The notes under the pieces are model-generated. The model was given only the letters and a program-made list of their open reading frames with translations, was not told the origin of the DNA and ran no database searches. Made by a program: the position numbers and the translations under genes. A stretch of DNA of 64,000 nt from Sunxiuqinia indica (lineage in GTDB: Bacteria; Bacteroidota; Bacteroidia; Bacteroidales; Prolixibacteraceae), in assembly GCF_009847015.1 (NCBI RefSeq), contig NZ_WVEM01000001.1:558001-622000 (forward strand). The letters run 5' to 3'. Position 1 is the first letter of the stretch. The number at the start of each line of letters is the position of its first letter. Below are positions 38,833 through 48,376 of this stretch, piece by piece.

Positions 38833-39483
38833 TTAAAAAAAGACTTCGGTGCGAATATTTTCCGGAGCAACACCATAATTTTCTAAAATAGAAGTTACTT
38901 CTTCAATCATTTCAGAGTTACCACACAAGTAGCAAATGGTATTTTCATCCACCTTATTTTCTCTTAAATAGTAGGTTACCCGACCAAAATAGTTGCCTTT
39001 ATCTTCGCGCGAAGTGCACAAGCAAATACGATTTGGGCAGAAAGCATCGCTACCATAAGCTTCATCAGCAAAATGAACACCGTGCAGCAGATGATAGTTC
39101 AGATTGGTGTAGCTTGTTGCAAACGAATGAAATGGACTTATTCCGGTACCCGTGGCAATAAATAAAACCGGCGCGTCTCCAAGTGACTGGTCATCTAGAA
39201 TAAAAAAGCCTCGCGGACCTTCTATTTCAATTGAGCTACCGACTTTCAGATACCTCAGATATCGTGAAAAATCACCATCCTTAATTTCACGAACTAAAAA
39301 GGATAAGCGATCTTCCTTTTCAGAACTGTAGATTGAGTACTCCCGTCCCTCGCCTGTTTCCGGGTTTCGGAGAACAGCATACTGGCCGGGTTTAAAACTA
39401 AAATTATTTCGATCAAGGTGAATGAGAAAGGTTTCAGGAGTTAAGGTCTCAATCTCCTGAACCGCGTGTAAATTCTTTTCCAT
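38833..39483 (-). CDS. Ferredoxin--NADP(+) reductase-like flavoprotein
   Basis: This 216-residue FAD/NAD(P) oxidoreductase has the FAD-binding motif GREYSIYS near 47-54, with upstream FKPGQYAVL. The NAD(P) site is ATGTGISPFHSFA, and the C-terminal CGNSEMIEEV region is also typical. It has no iron-sulfur domain and would pass electrons between NAD(P)H and a separate ferredoxin or flavodoxin. It lies 12 bp after lipA. As lipoyl synthase needs reduced ferredoxin or flavodoxin, a functional link is possible but inferred. Confidence 0.85.
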   Translation of the reverse strand: MEKNLHAVQEIETLTPETFLIHLDRNNFSFKPGQYAVLRNPETGEGREYSIYSSEKEDRLSFLVREIKDGDFSRYLRYLKVGSSIEIEGPRGFFILDDQSLGDAPVLFIATGTGISPFHSFATSYTNLNYHLLHGVHFADEAYGSDAFCPNRICLCTSREDKGNYFGRVTYYLRENKVDENTICYLCGNSEMIEEVTSILENYGVAPENIRTEVFF

Positions 39484-39495
39484 AAACTAAATTTT

Positions 39496-40359
39496 TCAGG
39501 CATTCACGTGCCTTTCCGCATGATAGGACGAGCGAACCAACGGGCTGCTCTCGACATAGCGGAATCCTCTTTTATAGGCTTCTTTTCTATAGGTTTCAAA
39601 CTGTTCGGGGGTGATGTACTCCACAACCTTCATGAGATTTGGTGCCGGCTGTAGGTATTGTCCTAAAGTAAGTACTTTGCATCCGGCTTCTTTTAAGTCG
39701 TCCATTGCTTCAAGCACTTCATCATGAGTTTCACCAAGCCCCAGCATGATGCCTGATTTGGCAACTATTCCAGCTTCGGCGATGTACGATATTACTTTCA
39801 AGCTACGATCATAACGCGCTGTACTCCTGATTTTTGGTGTCAGCCGTTTCACGGTTTCCAGGTTGTGTGAAATCACCTCAGGCTTGGCGACAATGACTTG
39901 TTGCACCAACTCCTTTTTAGCATGAAAATCAGGAATCAGCGTTTCAATGGTGGTTTTCGGACTCAATTTCTTGATTGCTATAATTGTTGTTGCCCAAAAC
40001 CTGGCACCTCCATCCGGCAGATCATCGCGGTCGACCGATGTAATTACGCAGTGTTTTAACTCCAAGGTTTTAATCGTCTCGGCCAGGCGTTGTGGTTCTT
40101 CCCAATCAACCGGATCAGGTATCAAATTTTTCACATAACAAAATCGGCAATTGCGGGTACATTTGTCACCCAAAATCATAAAGCTGGCAGTGCCGGCATT
40201 CCAGCACTCCCCTTTGTTGGGGCAATTACCGCTTGTACATATCGTGTTTAATTTGTGTTCGCCTATTAATCGTTTAACTTTCGAGTAGTTCTCGCCACTG
40301 GGAAGCTGGGATTTCATCCATCGAGGCAATCGCTCCCCTTTCTCCTTAATCTCTGCCAT
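39496..40359 (-). CDS. lipA: Lipoyl synthase (radical SAM)
   Basis: LipA inserts two sulfur atoms into octanoyl groups to make the lipoyl cofactor of pyruvate and 2-oxoglutarate dehydrogenases. The 287-residue protein has both [4Fe-4S] sites: auxiliary cluster C41, C46, C52 (CTSGNCPNKGEC) and radical-SAM C67, C71, C74 (CTRNCRFC). The conserved C-terminal RSSY is present near residue 277, supplying the auxiliary-cluster serine. The flavin reductase follows 12 bp downstream. Confidence 0.97.
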   Translation of the reverse strand: MAEIKEKGERLPRWMKSQLPSGENYSKVKRLIGEHKLNTICTSGNCPNKGECWNAGTASFMILGDKCTRNCRFCYVKNLIPDPVDWEEPQRLAETIKTLELKHCVITSVDRDDLPDGGARFWATTIIAIKKLSPKTTIETLIPDFHAKKELVQQVIVAKPEVISHNLETVKRLTPKIRSTARYDRSLKVISYIAEAGIVAKSGIMLGLGETHDEVLEAMDDLKEAGCKVLTLGQYLQPAPNLMKVVEYITPEQFETYRKEAYKRGFRYVESSPLVRSSYHAERHVNA

Positions 40360-40474
40360 CTGTAAATAAGTTTTGACCTATAAACGTTAAAGACAAAAGC
40401 TTGTTTAAAAAAAGTTGAGATTTCTCTTTTTTTTAAGTTTGAAAAGGTGTTGCCAATATTTTTCGAATGGCCGA

Positions 40475-41356
40475 TTACAAGTATTGTTTTGCAATGCGAA
40501 GAGCCTGGCTACCGTATGATCCGCCAAATAAATAATAGTGATTAAGGATGTGATATATTTGATAAAGTTGCACCCGTTCTTCCCATCCTGGATTTAATGG
40601 ATACTCGTTTTGATAGGAGTTCCAGGTCGTTTGCGAAAAACCGCCAAACATCGTCATGATCGACAATTCCATTTCCCGGTCGGCATAGTACGAAGCCGGA
40701 TCGATCAGAGCGGGACCTTTTTCGGTATATAAATAATTACCCGACCATAAGTCACCATGAATCAACGAAGCATCTGAATCGGATGGGATTAACTCGGGTA
40801 AACGTTCAACCAATTTAGTGTAAGTATTTTTTTCTGTTGAAGAAAGCGAGCGGGTTCTTTCAATCTTATCAACCAAATACATCACTCGCTGTTGTCCGAA
40901 AAAATCAATCCAGCTTTTAATCCATTGATTATTTTGCTTGGTTGCACCACAATAATTATCATGATAAAAACCAAAAGAATCATTGGTTTTACGATGCAAC
41001 TGAGCCAATCCGATACCCAATTTTTCATCTTGAGATGAAGTATGTCCAGCGGGCAAAAAATCCATCAGCAAATACCCCGGAAGTTCATCACCTTCTTTTG
41101 CAAGAATAGGCTTGGGAATAATTAGATCTGCGAACTCTGCTTTACCTAGCTCTTCCAGCGCTTCGGCCTCGCGAATAAATAAATCATTGGGAGTACTGCT
41201 GTTCCATTTTAAGAAAAAATCTCCATGGTTTGTTTCCAACAACAAGCTGTTGCTAATGCACCCACCACCAATAGCTTGCCTGTTTTTGATGATGAGTTCT
41301 TTTTCAAACTTGTTTTGACATTTCTCAATAATTTGGCTGATTATTTTTTGCTCCAT
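40475..41356 (-). CDS. Fructosamine kinase family protein (coordinates 40475-41356)
   Basis: This 293-residue fructosamine-3-kinase/ketoamine kinase-like enzyme phosphorylates sugars attached to protein amines, which makes the adduct leave (deglycation). Landmarks are GGGCISNSLLLET near the N-terminus, FFLKWNSS with the ATP lysine, the HRKTNDSFGFYHDNYCG phrase typical of the family, and the catalytic loop LIHGDLWSGNYLY followed by ALIDPASYYADREMEL. The frame opens 12 codons earlier, but MEQKIISQII at 41356 is the natural start. Start and end in this entry are written high to low; the span is 40475-41356. Confidence 0.88.
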   Translation of the reverse strand: MEQKIISQIIEKCQNKFEKELIIKNRQAIGGGCISNSLLLETNHGDFFLKWNSSTPNDLFIREAEALEELGKAEFADLIIPKPILAKEGDELPGYLLMDFLPAGHTSSQDEKLGIGLAQLHRKTNDSFGFYHDNYCGATKQNNQWIKSWIDFFGQQRVMYLVDKIERTRSLSSTEKNTYTKLVERLPELIPSDSDASLIHGDLWSGNYLYTEKGPALIDPASYYADREMELSIMTMFGGFSQTTWNSYQNEYPLNPGWEERVQLYQIYHILNHYYLFGGSYGSQALRIAKQYL

Positions 41357-41383
41357 GCAAACAAATTTCAGCATAATAAAAAA

Positions 41384-41426
41384 AAGTAGCAAACCTGCTT
41401 TGTAAAAAAAGCATGATTTACTACTT
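41384..41426 (-). terminator. Hairpin terminator after the DUF5606 gene
   Basis: AAGTAGCAAACCTGCTTT pairs imperfectly with AAAGCATGATTTACTACTT. On the minus strand it is followed by eight T. It lies 29 bp after the DUF5606 stop and just ahead of the fructosamine kinase start. Confidence 0.7.
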
Positions 41427-41454
41427 CAATTTCTTATAGCAAACGAAATGGAAA

Positions 41455-41880
41455 TTAAGCGTTCTTTTCCTCTTCGTTGATTTCAGCTTCGCTTGTTTCT
41501 TCTTCAAAGTTCAACAATTCCTTGCTTTGAAGCAGATTGTACCACTGAATGATTTTTTTCATATCAGACACATAAACACGATCCTTGTCGTATTCCGGAA
41601 GTATCTCTTCGAAGTAAGCTTTCAACTCATTTCCTGAGCCTATTTTGGCTACTGCTGCTCCATTTTCCTTTTCACTAATACTTTTCAATACTTCTTTTAG
41701 AGGAACTTCACTAGTTTCAGTAAAGATCGCAATATCCTCCAATGCACTGATTTTTGCAGTAGAGTAAGCCGGCATTCGTTTGCCAGTTACGAGTGATTCT
41801 ACAATAATGCTGTTTTTTGCTTCGGCTACCAGTTTAAATAGGCCTGGCTGACCTGCTATAGACATAATTCCCTTTAACAT
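41455..41880 (-). CDS. DUF5606 family protein
   Basis: This 141-residue protein begins MLKGIMSIAGQPGLFKLVAE, with the later phrases MPAYSTAKISALEDIAIFTE and VYVSDMKKIIQWYNLLQS, as in DUF5606. It is a Bacteroidota cytoplasmic family of unknown function. It ends in an acidic tail (FEEETSEAEINEEEKNA). It is often found near peptide deformylase in this phylum, but no deformylase lies here. The TPR lipoprotein gene is about 100 bp upstream on the same strand. Confidence 0.85.
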   Translation of the reverse strand: MLKGIMSIAGQPGLFKLVAEAKNSIIVESLVTGKRMPAYSTAKISALEDIAIFTETSEVPLKEVLKSISEKENGAAVAKIGSGNELKAYFEEILPEYDKDRVYVSDMKKIIQWYNLLQSKELLNFEEETSEAEINEEEKNA

Positions 41881-41981
41881 ACAATTTCAATTTAAAAACG
41901 TCGGCGAAGATAATATTTTCGAAGGATTAGTTCCAAATACACCGTCTATTTATAGTCACACAATAAATTACTTTAAATAAA

Positions 41982-42869
41982 TTACTTTAGATATTTCCTG
42001 TAATAGTCAGCCGTTTTTGAGTCTTCAAAACGAGTGTAAATATTAACCAAATAAGTAGCATATTTGGGATCTTGGTCAATTTCCCACAAGGCTTTAAAGT
42101 ATTTGGCTGCCTGCTGAAACTCGGCTGTCACTTTCTTTAATTCCTGAGTTAACTTTAGGTGCTGCATATGAGTTTTGTTTTTCTGATAAGCCTTCATTTC
42201 GCGTTGGTAGCGATCTTCTGCCTGATGGTAATACTTTGTTCCCAACCACTTTAATGCTTCAACGTGCTTCGGATTAACTGCCACCAGTGCTTGGGCTGCT
42301 GAATCAGCCTCCGCCTCATTATCCAATTGTTTCTGCATCGAGAAATAGGCATCCAGATGATTTTCGTCTTGCTTGTTTTCAACGCTCATTTCAGGCCAGA
42401 TTTCGATGGCTTTTTCGCGTTGATTAATAGCGGCGTAAATTTCAAACAACCGGGTATTTACGCCGGCGATGTCTGGCTGATCCTGATAGTGGGTACGATA
42501 GTATTCCAGGGCCTCCAACTCCTTTGTCAGATTGTTTTTTTGCTTGTAAATTTCAGCCATGTCAAGATACATACCCGGATCGCGATAATTTAGGGTGGCA
42601 GCCTGATCGAACCATTTTATTGCTAAATCAGCTTGGTTTGCACGAAAAGCCATTTTCCCTGCTTCCGAATAATATGCCGGATTAATTTCATCTTCTTCCA
42701 TTTGTTCTTTTTCAAAAAACAATCGCCAGTTTTCGGTTGCAGCCTCGTAATTTCCTTCGGCAACAGCTTGTTCTGCTATTGTTCGATACGATGTGGTGAC
42801 TTTTGGAGTGCCGCATCCTGCAAATGCCATAAGAAGTATGATGAGAAATTTTCCTGTTTTAAAATTCAT
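41982..42869 (-). CDS. TPR-repeat lipoprotein
   Basis: This 295-residue protein has signal peptide MNFKTGKFLIILLMAFAGC, with lipobox FAGC. The mature part has several TPR-like helices (AEQAVAEGNYEAATENWRLFF, ADLAIKWFDQAATLNYRDP, VNPKHVEALKWLGTKYYHQ) and a charged helix at about 215-245. It is likely a periplasmic-facing scaffold at the inner or outer membrane. It precedes DUF5606, and the pairing may be functional. No specific family name is claimed. Confidence 0.8.
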   Translation of the reverse strand: MNFKTGKFLIILLMAFAGCGTPKVTTSYRTIAEQAVAEGNYEAATENWRLFFEKEQMEEDEINPAYYSEAGKMAFRANQADLAIKWFDQAATLNYRDPGMYLDMAEIYKQKNNLTKELEALEYYRTHYQDQPDIAGVNTRLFEIYAAINQREKAIEIWPEMSVENKQDENHLDAYFSMQKQLDNEAEADSAAQALVAVNPKHVEALKWLGTKYYHQAEDRYQREMKAYQKNKTHMQHLKLTQELKKVTAEFQQAAKYFKALWEIDQDPKYATYLVNIYTRFEDSKTADYYRKYLK

Positions 42870-43011
42870 TGTTCAATTTTTTAGTTAAAACCGATCTAAG
42901 TAGCGCAACTATTGTACCAGCAGACTTCAATCGACTAGTTCAATTGCCAATTGGTCCGGTATTTCAGTTTTGAAAAGCAAAGGCAAAAGTGCGCAAATTA
43001 GTATAAAACAA

Positions 43012-43039
43012 AAGGCATTCCAGCAGTTTGGAATGCCTT
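43012..43039 (-). terminator. Rho-independent terminator after the fumarase gene
   Basis: AAGGCATTCC pairs perfectly with GGAATGCCTT around an 8-nt loop. On the minus strand it is followed by TTTGTTTTA. The fumarase stop is 41 bp away. Confidence 0.8.
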
Positions 43040-43080
43040 AAAGTGAATTGATTATTATTTTTTGTCAGACTTGATCAAAA

Positions 43081-44685
43081 TTAAAATTGCTTGAAAAAGT
43101 CGTTGCCTTTGTCATCAACGATGATGAATGCGGGAAAATTCTCTACACGTATTTTACGAATAGCTTCCATTCCTAATTCTTCAAAATCGACTACTTCAAC
43201 AGACTTGATGCTACTTTTTGCCAAAATTGCAGCTGGGCCACCAATTGACCCTAAATAAAAACCACCATATTTTTGACAGGCATCAGTAACTTGTTGCGAG
43301 CGGTTTCCTTTCGCCAGCATAACCATTGAGCCACCCAGACTTTGGAACAGGTCAACATACGGATCCATGCGCCCGGCTGTAGTTGGTCCAAAACTTCCGG
43401 AAGCCATGCCTTGTGGAGTCTTCGCAGGACCTGCATAATAAACAGGATGCTTTTTGAGATACTCAGGCATTTCTTTGCCCTCGTCAATCATTTGTTTTAA
43501 GCGGGCGTGTGCCATGTCGCGAGCTACAATCAGCGTACCTCTCAGGTTTAAGCGGGTTTTAATGGGGTATTTGCTTAGCTCGGCCAACACTTCTTCCATT
43601 GGGCGATCCAGATCAATATCAACAGCAGCAGCGAGTTCCGGAGCTTGTTCCGGCAAGTACTTTGATGGCTCTTTCTCCAACTGCTCCACAAAAATACCTT
43701 CTTCGGTAATTTTTCCTTTTATGTTACGGTCGGCACTACAACTTACGCCCAAGCCAACAGGACAAGAAGCTGCATGCCTCGGCAAGCGAACTACGCGAAC
43801 ATCGTGTACAAAATACTTTCCGCCAAATTGAGCTCCAATTTCACTATCCTGGCAAATTTTCTGCACTTTTTCTTCCCACTCCAAATCGCGAAAAGCCTGA
43901 CCGCCATCATTTCCTTCAGTTGGCAAATGATCGTAATATCCGGCCGAAGCTTTCTTTACGGTCGCCAATGTAGCCTCAGCCGAAGTACCACCAATAACCA
44001 GTGCTAAATGATAAGGTGGGCATGCTGAAGTTCCCAGATCTTTAATTTTCTCTTTCACAAATTTGGTCAGGTTTTCTTCGTTCAGCAACGACTTGGTTTG
44101 CTGATAAAGGAACGTTTTGTTACCCGAGCCGCCGCCTTTAGTTACAAATAAGAACTCGTATGCGTTTCCTTTCTCTGCATAAATATCGATTTGTGCCGGC
44201 AAGTTGGTTCCGGTGTTTTTTTCTTCAAACATTGAAAAAGGAACCACTTGCGAATAACGCAAATTGCGATTGAGGTAAGTATCATAAATACCTTTCGAAA
44301 GGTGTTCAGCATCGGTTGCACCGGTATAAACATCTTCACCTTTTTTAGCCACAACAATAGCCGTTCCGGTATCCTGGCAGGTTGGTAGTTCACCTTCTGA
44401 TGAAACCACCTGATTCATTAGCATGGTGTGTGCTACAAAACGATCGTTGTCCGAAGCTTCTTCGTCACTCAAAATATGTTTTAATTTTTCCAGATGCGTT
44501 GGACGCAAATAAAAAGAAACGTCAGCAAATGCTTCCTTAGCAAGAATTTCTAGTCCTTTCGGGTCAACTTTTAAAATTTTACGGCCATCAAACTCAATTG
44601 TCGAGACGTATTCTTTGGTTAACAAACGATAAGGAGTGGTATCATTTAAGATAGGAAATGGTTTTTGATACTTAAATTCAGACAT
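43081..44685 (-). CDS. fumA: Class I fumarate hydratase (iron-sulfur)
   Basis: This enzyme interconverts fumarate and malate in the TCA cycle. The 534-residue single chain matches the FumA/FumB type with a labile [4Fe-4S] cluster. Candidate cluster cysteines are C103 ([10 protein letters not shown]), Cys in [16 protein letters not shown], and Cys in [11 protein letters not shown]. The C-terminal beta domain carries [16 protein letters not shown] and [10 protein letters not shown]. It is alone with its own promoter candidate and terminator. FumA and FumB cannot be told apart here, so the symbol is indicative. Confidence 0.93.
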   Translation of the reverse strand: MSEFKYQKPFPILNDTTPYRLLTKEYVSTIEFDGRKILKVDPKGLEILAKEAFADVSFYLRPTHLEKLKHILSDEEASDNDRFVAHTMLMNQVVSSEGELPTCQDTGTAIVVAKKGEDVYTGATDAEHLSKGIYDTYLNRNLRYSQVVPFSMFEEKNTGTNLPAQIDIYAEKGNAYEFLFVTKGGGSGNKTFLYQQTKSLLNEENLTKFVKEKIKDLGTSACPPYHLALVIGGTSAEATLATVKKASAGYYDHLPTEGNDGGQAFRDLEWEEKVQKICQDSEIGAQFGGKYFVHDVRVVRLPRHAASCPVGLGVSCSADRNIKGKITEEGIFVEQLEKEPSKYLPEQAPELAAAVDIDLDRPMEEVLAELSKYPIKTRLNLRGTLIVARDMAHARLKQMIDEGKEMPEYLKKHPVYYAGPAKTPQGMASGSFGPTTAGRMDPYVDLFQSLGGSMVMLAKGNRSQQVTDACQKYGGFYLGSIGGPAAILAKSSIKSVEVVDFEELGMEAIRKIRVENFPAFIIVDDKGNDFFKQF

Positions 44686-44761
44686 AGTATTGTGTAATTC
44701 AAAAAGGTTATTAATTAAATGGTCTATTCAAACGTTTTAGCCTATTTTTTCGAAAGGCTAG

Positions 44762-44769
44762 CAAATATA
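44762..44769 (-). promoter_or_regulatory. Candidate -7 box for fumarase
   Basis: TATATTTG on the minus strand matches TAnnTTTG, with TCTG at 19-bp spacing (44792 to 44789) one base off the -33 element. The leader would be about 70 nt. Confidence 0.45.
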
Positions 44770-44841
44770 GGGATAATCAAAAAACATGCAGATTGATTTA
44801 CCACATTTTTAGTTAAGGCCAGTCAATTCTTCATACAACCT

Positions 44842-45672
44842 TTACATTTTCTTGGCCTGTGCTTTTGCTAAATAAGACTCAACCAGCTTATTATAGGCGT
44901 CGATAAGCTTTCTCATGGGGTCGTGATTGACATTATACTTCTGACTACCAATGGCATAAATGGGCAATACCCTGGGCGAAGTTCCGGTAAAGAAAGCGGC
45001 ATCGTAATCAGAAATAGATAAGTAGGAAACAGGCTTTTCAAAACGGTTGTATTTGAGTTCTGCCAAACACTCCAATACTTTCTGTCGGGTGATTCCGGAA
45101 AGAATATGTTCTGATGGTGCGGTATAAAACGTATCCCCTTTCACAAAAAAGATATTTGTGCGACTCCCTTCTGTTACATGTCCTTCTGAATCAACCAAGA
45201 TTGCATCATAAATCTTTTCTTTCTGAATAAAACGGTTCGTTTCTTCCCGCAGTTTTTGCTGAACGATTTTAGCTTTCGGCATCGAACGCTCAAGCTCCAT
45301 CAAACCTGCCTTAACTCCATTTTTATAATCATCGGTTGTCGGATAGTTATGAGGAATTAAATAATAAAACGCAGCCTGTTTTCCACGACCTACCTGAACC
45401 AATACTTTTATATTTCCCTCACGAATGTTGTTCGCTTGAATCAACTGCGCAATATTATCTTCAAACTGCAGAAAGGTAACATCTAGTTGAACTCCGGTTA
45501 ATTGAGCTGATCTTTTCAAGCGATTATAATGTGATTCTGTAAATAAACAGACGGAACCGATTACCCTCAATACTTCATAAATTAGGATCGCATCAGACGC
45601 TAAAACTTCAACTTGATCAGTCCGAAATTTATGATTGTCTTTAATAAAATATTGTCCTTTAATATCTATCAT
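44842..45672 (-). CDS. Class IV PLP-dependent aminotransferase
   Basis: From the ATG at 45672 this protein is 276 residues in fold-type IV, the group of branched-chain aminotransferase, D-alanine aminotransferase and aminodeoxychorismate lyase. The PLP lysine is probably in KIVQQKLREETNRF, and EGHVTEGSRTNIFFV plus SGITRQKVLECL are the family's cofactor-phosphate motifs. TGTSPRVLPI near residue 230 is also typical. The frame begins 10 codons upstream (45702), but MIDIKGQYFI is the better start. The substrate cannot be fixed by reading. Confidence 0.85.
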   Translation of the reverse strand: MIDIKGQYFIKDNHKFRTDQVEVLASDAILIYEVLRVIGSVCLFTESHYNRLKRSAQLTGVQLDVTFLQFEDNIAQLIQANNIREGNIKVLVQVGRGKQAAFYYLIPHNYPTTDDYKNGVKAGLMELERSMPKAKIVQQKLREETNRFIQKEKIYDAILVDSEGHVTEGSRTNIFFVKGDTFYTAPSEHILSGITRQKVLECLAELKYNRFEKPVSYLSISDYDAAFFTGTSPRVLPIYAIGSQKYNVNHDPMRKLIDAYNKLVESYLAKAQAKKM

Positions 45673-45887
45673 GGTTTGATTATCAGCTAAATAGTGTAAC
45701 ACACGACATCAACCTCAATTTACGAAGCTTAGGTCTATATTGCAATAACGCTCAATACTTACTGATATTCTTATACGGGAGAATAAGAATGATGTTGAGA
45801 CTAAAATTTTGGAACCGCTTTCAAACGAAAGTTGCGAACATACTGAGAGAGCTATGAGAAGAGTATATTGAAATAAAACAGACAAAA

Positions 45888-45912
45888 AAAGAAGCCATGT
45901 GTTGGCTTCTTT
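45888..45912 (-). terminator. Rho-independent terminator after the helicase gene
   Basis: AAAGAAGCCA pairs perfectly with TGGCTTCTTT around TGTGT. On the minus strand it is followed by TTTT. It lies 5 bp past the helicase stop. Confidence 0.8.
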
Positions 45913-45917
45913 TCTGA

Positions 45918-47183
45918 TTATCTTCGGTACGAGCGGGCTGAACCGTTTCGTTTCGGGGATTTGTTTCGAGAGGCGAAGTACTCCTGTTTGCGCTGGCGTT
46001 TTTCCTTTTCAAAAGCTTTCTTTTCCTTTTCGGTCATTGGCTTTTCTGTTTGCGGAAAAGGATTATTCTGTACCCTTTCAATTTTTTGATTAATTAGTCG
46101 TTCAATGTCGCGGATATACGCATTTTCCTCCGGCTCACACATAGATATCGAAATACCTTCTTCGCCTGCCCTGCCCGACCGTCCAATGCGGTGTACGTAG
46201 GTTTCAGCCACATTTGGTATATCGTAATTAATCACGTATTTCAGTTTATCGATATCGATACCACGGGCAGCAATATCAGTCGCTACCAGCACCCTTATTT
46301 CACGATCCTTGAATTTGGCCAGCGCCTTTTGCCTTTGGTTCTGCGCTTTATCTCCATGAATAGCAGCTGCAGCAATGTTCTGCTTTTTGAGGGTTCGCAC
46401 AATCTTATCAGCGCCATGCTTGGTTCGCGAAAAGAGCAGCACCTGATCCAAATTCTGATCTTTCAAAATATGAATTATCAGGTCTTTTTTGTCGGCTTTA
46501 TTCGTAAAATACAAATATTGCTGAATCGTATCGGCAGTAGACGACACCGGGCTTACCTCCACTTTTTTAGGATCCTTTAATATCTTATTTGAAAGCTCCA
46601 CAATATTCGCTGGCATAGTGGCCGAAAAGAATAACGACTGCCTTTTGGATGGCAGTTTGGCAATAACTTTTTTGATTTCGTGTACAAACCCCATATCCAA
46701 CATGCGATCAGCTTCATCCAATACAAAGTATTCGATGTGGTCAAGCGAAATAAACCGTTGATCCATTAAATCAAGTAATCGTCCGGGCGTGGCTACTAAA
46801 ATATCGACACCTTGCCGTAAAACATTGGTTTGTGCTCCTTGTTTAACACCTCCAAAAATAACTGTATTCTTCAGTCCGGTATACTTTCCATAAGTTGAAA
46901 AGCTTTCACCAATCTGTATGGCCAATTCGCGCGTGGGCGTAATGATCAACGATCTCAACTGACGAGGCCGCTTACCTTCTCTTCTATCCAAAAAAAGATG
47001 CTGGAGAATGGGAATAGCAAATGCTGCTGTTTTCCCGGTTCCGGTTTGTGCACTGCCCAATACATCATGTCTATTCAGTATCAGTGGGATTGCTTTTTCT
47101 TGTATGGTGGTGGGGTTAACGTAATTTTCATCTTTGAGAGCCTTTAAGATCGGCTCAATCAGTTCTAATTCTTTAAATTGCAT
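45918..47183 (-). CDS. rhlE: DEAD-box RNA helicase, RhlE type
   Basis: This 421-residue ATP-dependent RNA helicase unwinds short RNA duplexes in ribosome assembly or RNA decay. In order: Q motif (NPTTIQEKAIPLIL), Walker A SAQTGTGKTAAF, motif Ia TPTRELAIQI, VLDEADRMLDMG, SATMP, then the second lobe with VLVATDIAARGIDI and YVHRIGRSGRAG. It ends in a basic tail (KRQRKQEYFASRNKSPKRNG). A TACCTTTG box lies 64 bp upstream. The RhlE assignment among DEAD-box groups is by overall resemblance. Confidence 0.92.
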   Translation of the reverse strand: MQFKELELIEPILKALKDENYVNPTTIQEKAIPLILNRHDVLGSAQTGTGKTAAFAIPILQHLFLDRREGKRPRQLRSLIITPTRELAIQIGESFSTYGKYTGLKNTVIFGGVKQGAQTNVLRQGVDILVATPGRLLDLMDQRFISLDHIEYFVLDEADRMLDMGFVHEIKKVIAKLPSKRQSLFFSATMPANIVELSNKILKDPKKVEVSPVSSTADTIQQYLYFTNKADKKDLIIHILKDQNLDQVLLFSRTKHGADKIVRTLKKQNIAAAAIHGDKAQNQRQKALAKFKDREIRVLVATDIAARGIDIDKLKYVINYDIPNVAETYVHRIGRSGRAGEEGISISMCEPEENAYIRDIERLINQKIERVQNNPFPQTEKPMTEKEKKAFEKEKRQRKQEYFASRNKSPKRNGSARSYRR

Positions 47184-47246
47184 GTAATAAAATTTGTTCC
47201 CATCTGGAAATTAGCGAGAAACTTCGAGGGAGGTCAATAAAGGACA

Positions 47247-47254
47247 CAAAGGTA
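47247..47254 (-). promoter_or_regulatory. Candidate -7 box for the helicase
   Basis: TACCTTTG on the minus strand matches TAnnTTTG, but no good -33 element lies at 19 bp. Confidence 0.35.
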
Positions 47255-47601
47255 GTATTTAATTTGAATGTGGGTAATAATCTAAGCAAACGTATTTGAA
47301 AAGAGCAACAATTAAGTATCTGAATATCAACAATAAATCTCACACCACCTACACAAGGAGGTATATCTAACTGATAATCAATAGAAAATAATTCGATGAA
47401 ATAATTTTTCGTCATATGTTTCAGAAATGGTTGATTGTTTTAATGGAGAGAATTTAATGTTATTTCTTTCGAAGATATCGTGTTTGCTGCCATTGGCTAC
47501 GTGTTTAGTAGAGATGAAGCTAGATTAATACAAACAAATATGGAGAACAAACCGACAGGAGTAACTCGCTTAATAAAGCTCATTCGCAATTAACTTGTAA
47601 A

Positions 47602-47609
47602 TATATTTG
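47602..47609 (+). promoter_or_regulatory. Candidate -7 box for the ClpP-type gene
   Basis: TATATTTG matches TAnnTTTG. The -33 position (47579-47582) is CTCA, a poor match. The leader would be about 85 nt. Confidence 0.3.
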
Positions 47610-47697
47610 CAACCGATTGAAGAGCATATGAGACTAAACTTCGCTGAAAAATGATTAATTTTAGTCCCATTAATGAATCAAAAAAAAGAATTATATT

Positions 47698-48297
47698 ATG
47701 AACAATGATCGTATTTACTCTGCGAAGGAGTCTGAAGATAAAGACAAGAAACAATCGGTAAAACATCAAATAGAGTCTAACTTCCTGAAAAAAAGACAGA
47801 TCTTCCTTTGGGGACCTGTTGATGACGAATCAGCCGAAGATATTGTCAGCAAGTTGTTGTACCTCGAATCGGTTGATGCCGGCAAACCCATTACCTTTTT
47901 TATCAATAGCCCGGGAGGTATGGTTACTTCAGGATTTTCAATTATGGATACCATGAATTTAATATCATCACCGGTTTCAACGGTCTGCATGGGATTAGCA
48001 GCTTCAATGGGATCGATCCTACTTTCGGCAGGCGAAAAGGGCAAACGATTTATTTACCCTTACGGTGAAGTAATGATTCACCAGCCCAGCATAGGTGCGC
48101 TGAGAGGACAAGCCAGCGATTTGGAAATTCATGCCAAGCAAATTATTAAAACAAAAAATCTATCGGCCGAAATTTTAGCGAAAAATACGGGCCGGTCGTT
48201 CGACCACGTCCTGGCCGATTTTGATCGTGATTATTGGATGAATGCTGAAGAGTCGGTAGACTATGGGATTGTTGATGGAGTTTATTCGATTGATTAA
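47698..48297 (+). CDS. clpP: ClpP-type serine protease
   Basis: This 199-residue protein has the ClpP catalytic triad S103 (GLAASMGS), H128 (VMIHQPS) and D178 ([10 protein letters not shown]). The [13 protein letters not shown] turn, another ClpP hallmark, is at about 68-80. Active ClpP forms a 14-mer that is fed by ClpX or ClpA. In Bacteroidota the main clpP usually lies with tig and clpX, but neither is here. This orphan copy may therefore be a second, specialised ClpP. The N-terminal 30 residues are highly charged. Confidence 0.88.
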   Translation: MNNDRIYSAKESEDKDKKQSVKHQIESNFLKKRQIFLWGPVDDESAEDIVSKLLYLESVDAGKPITFFINSPGGMVTSGFSIMDTMNLISSPVSTVCMGLAASMGSILLSAGEKGKRFIYPYGEVMIHQPSIGALRGQASDLEIHAKQIIKTKNLSAEILAKNTGRSFDHVLADFDRDYWMNAEESVDYGIVDGVYSID

Positions 48298-48328
48298 TCA
48301 TCCAAAACTTCCAAGTGAAAACAAGAAA

Positions 48329-48356
48329 AGCCCGTCATTTTGTAAAATGACGGGCT
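48329..48356. terminator. Perfect 13-bp hairpin between ClpP and ferredoxin genes
   Basis: AGCCCGTCATTTT is directly mirrored by AAAATGACGGGCT across GT. On the minus strand a T-rich tail follows (TTTTCTTGTTTTC), so it best serves the ferredoxin gene. The plus-strand gene also ends 31 bp before it. Confidence 0.8.
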
Positions 48357-48376
48357 AATAATTTTATGCTGTCCGT

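Larger units (their letters stand above)
47184..47697. other. Divergent promoter region, 514 bp, no gene seen
   Basis: This lies between the helicase and ClpP-type genes. It contains the -7 candidates at 47247-47254 (minus) and 47602-47609 (plus). The open frame at 47173-47415 on the minus strand has no protein-like features and overlaps the helicase start. Confidence 0.5.

Noticed and set aside
47173-47415. 80-codon minus-strand frame ahead of the helicase
   Set aside because: It overlaps the helicase start and its sequence has no domain or signal pattern.
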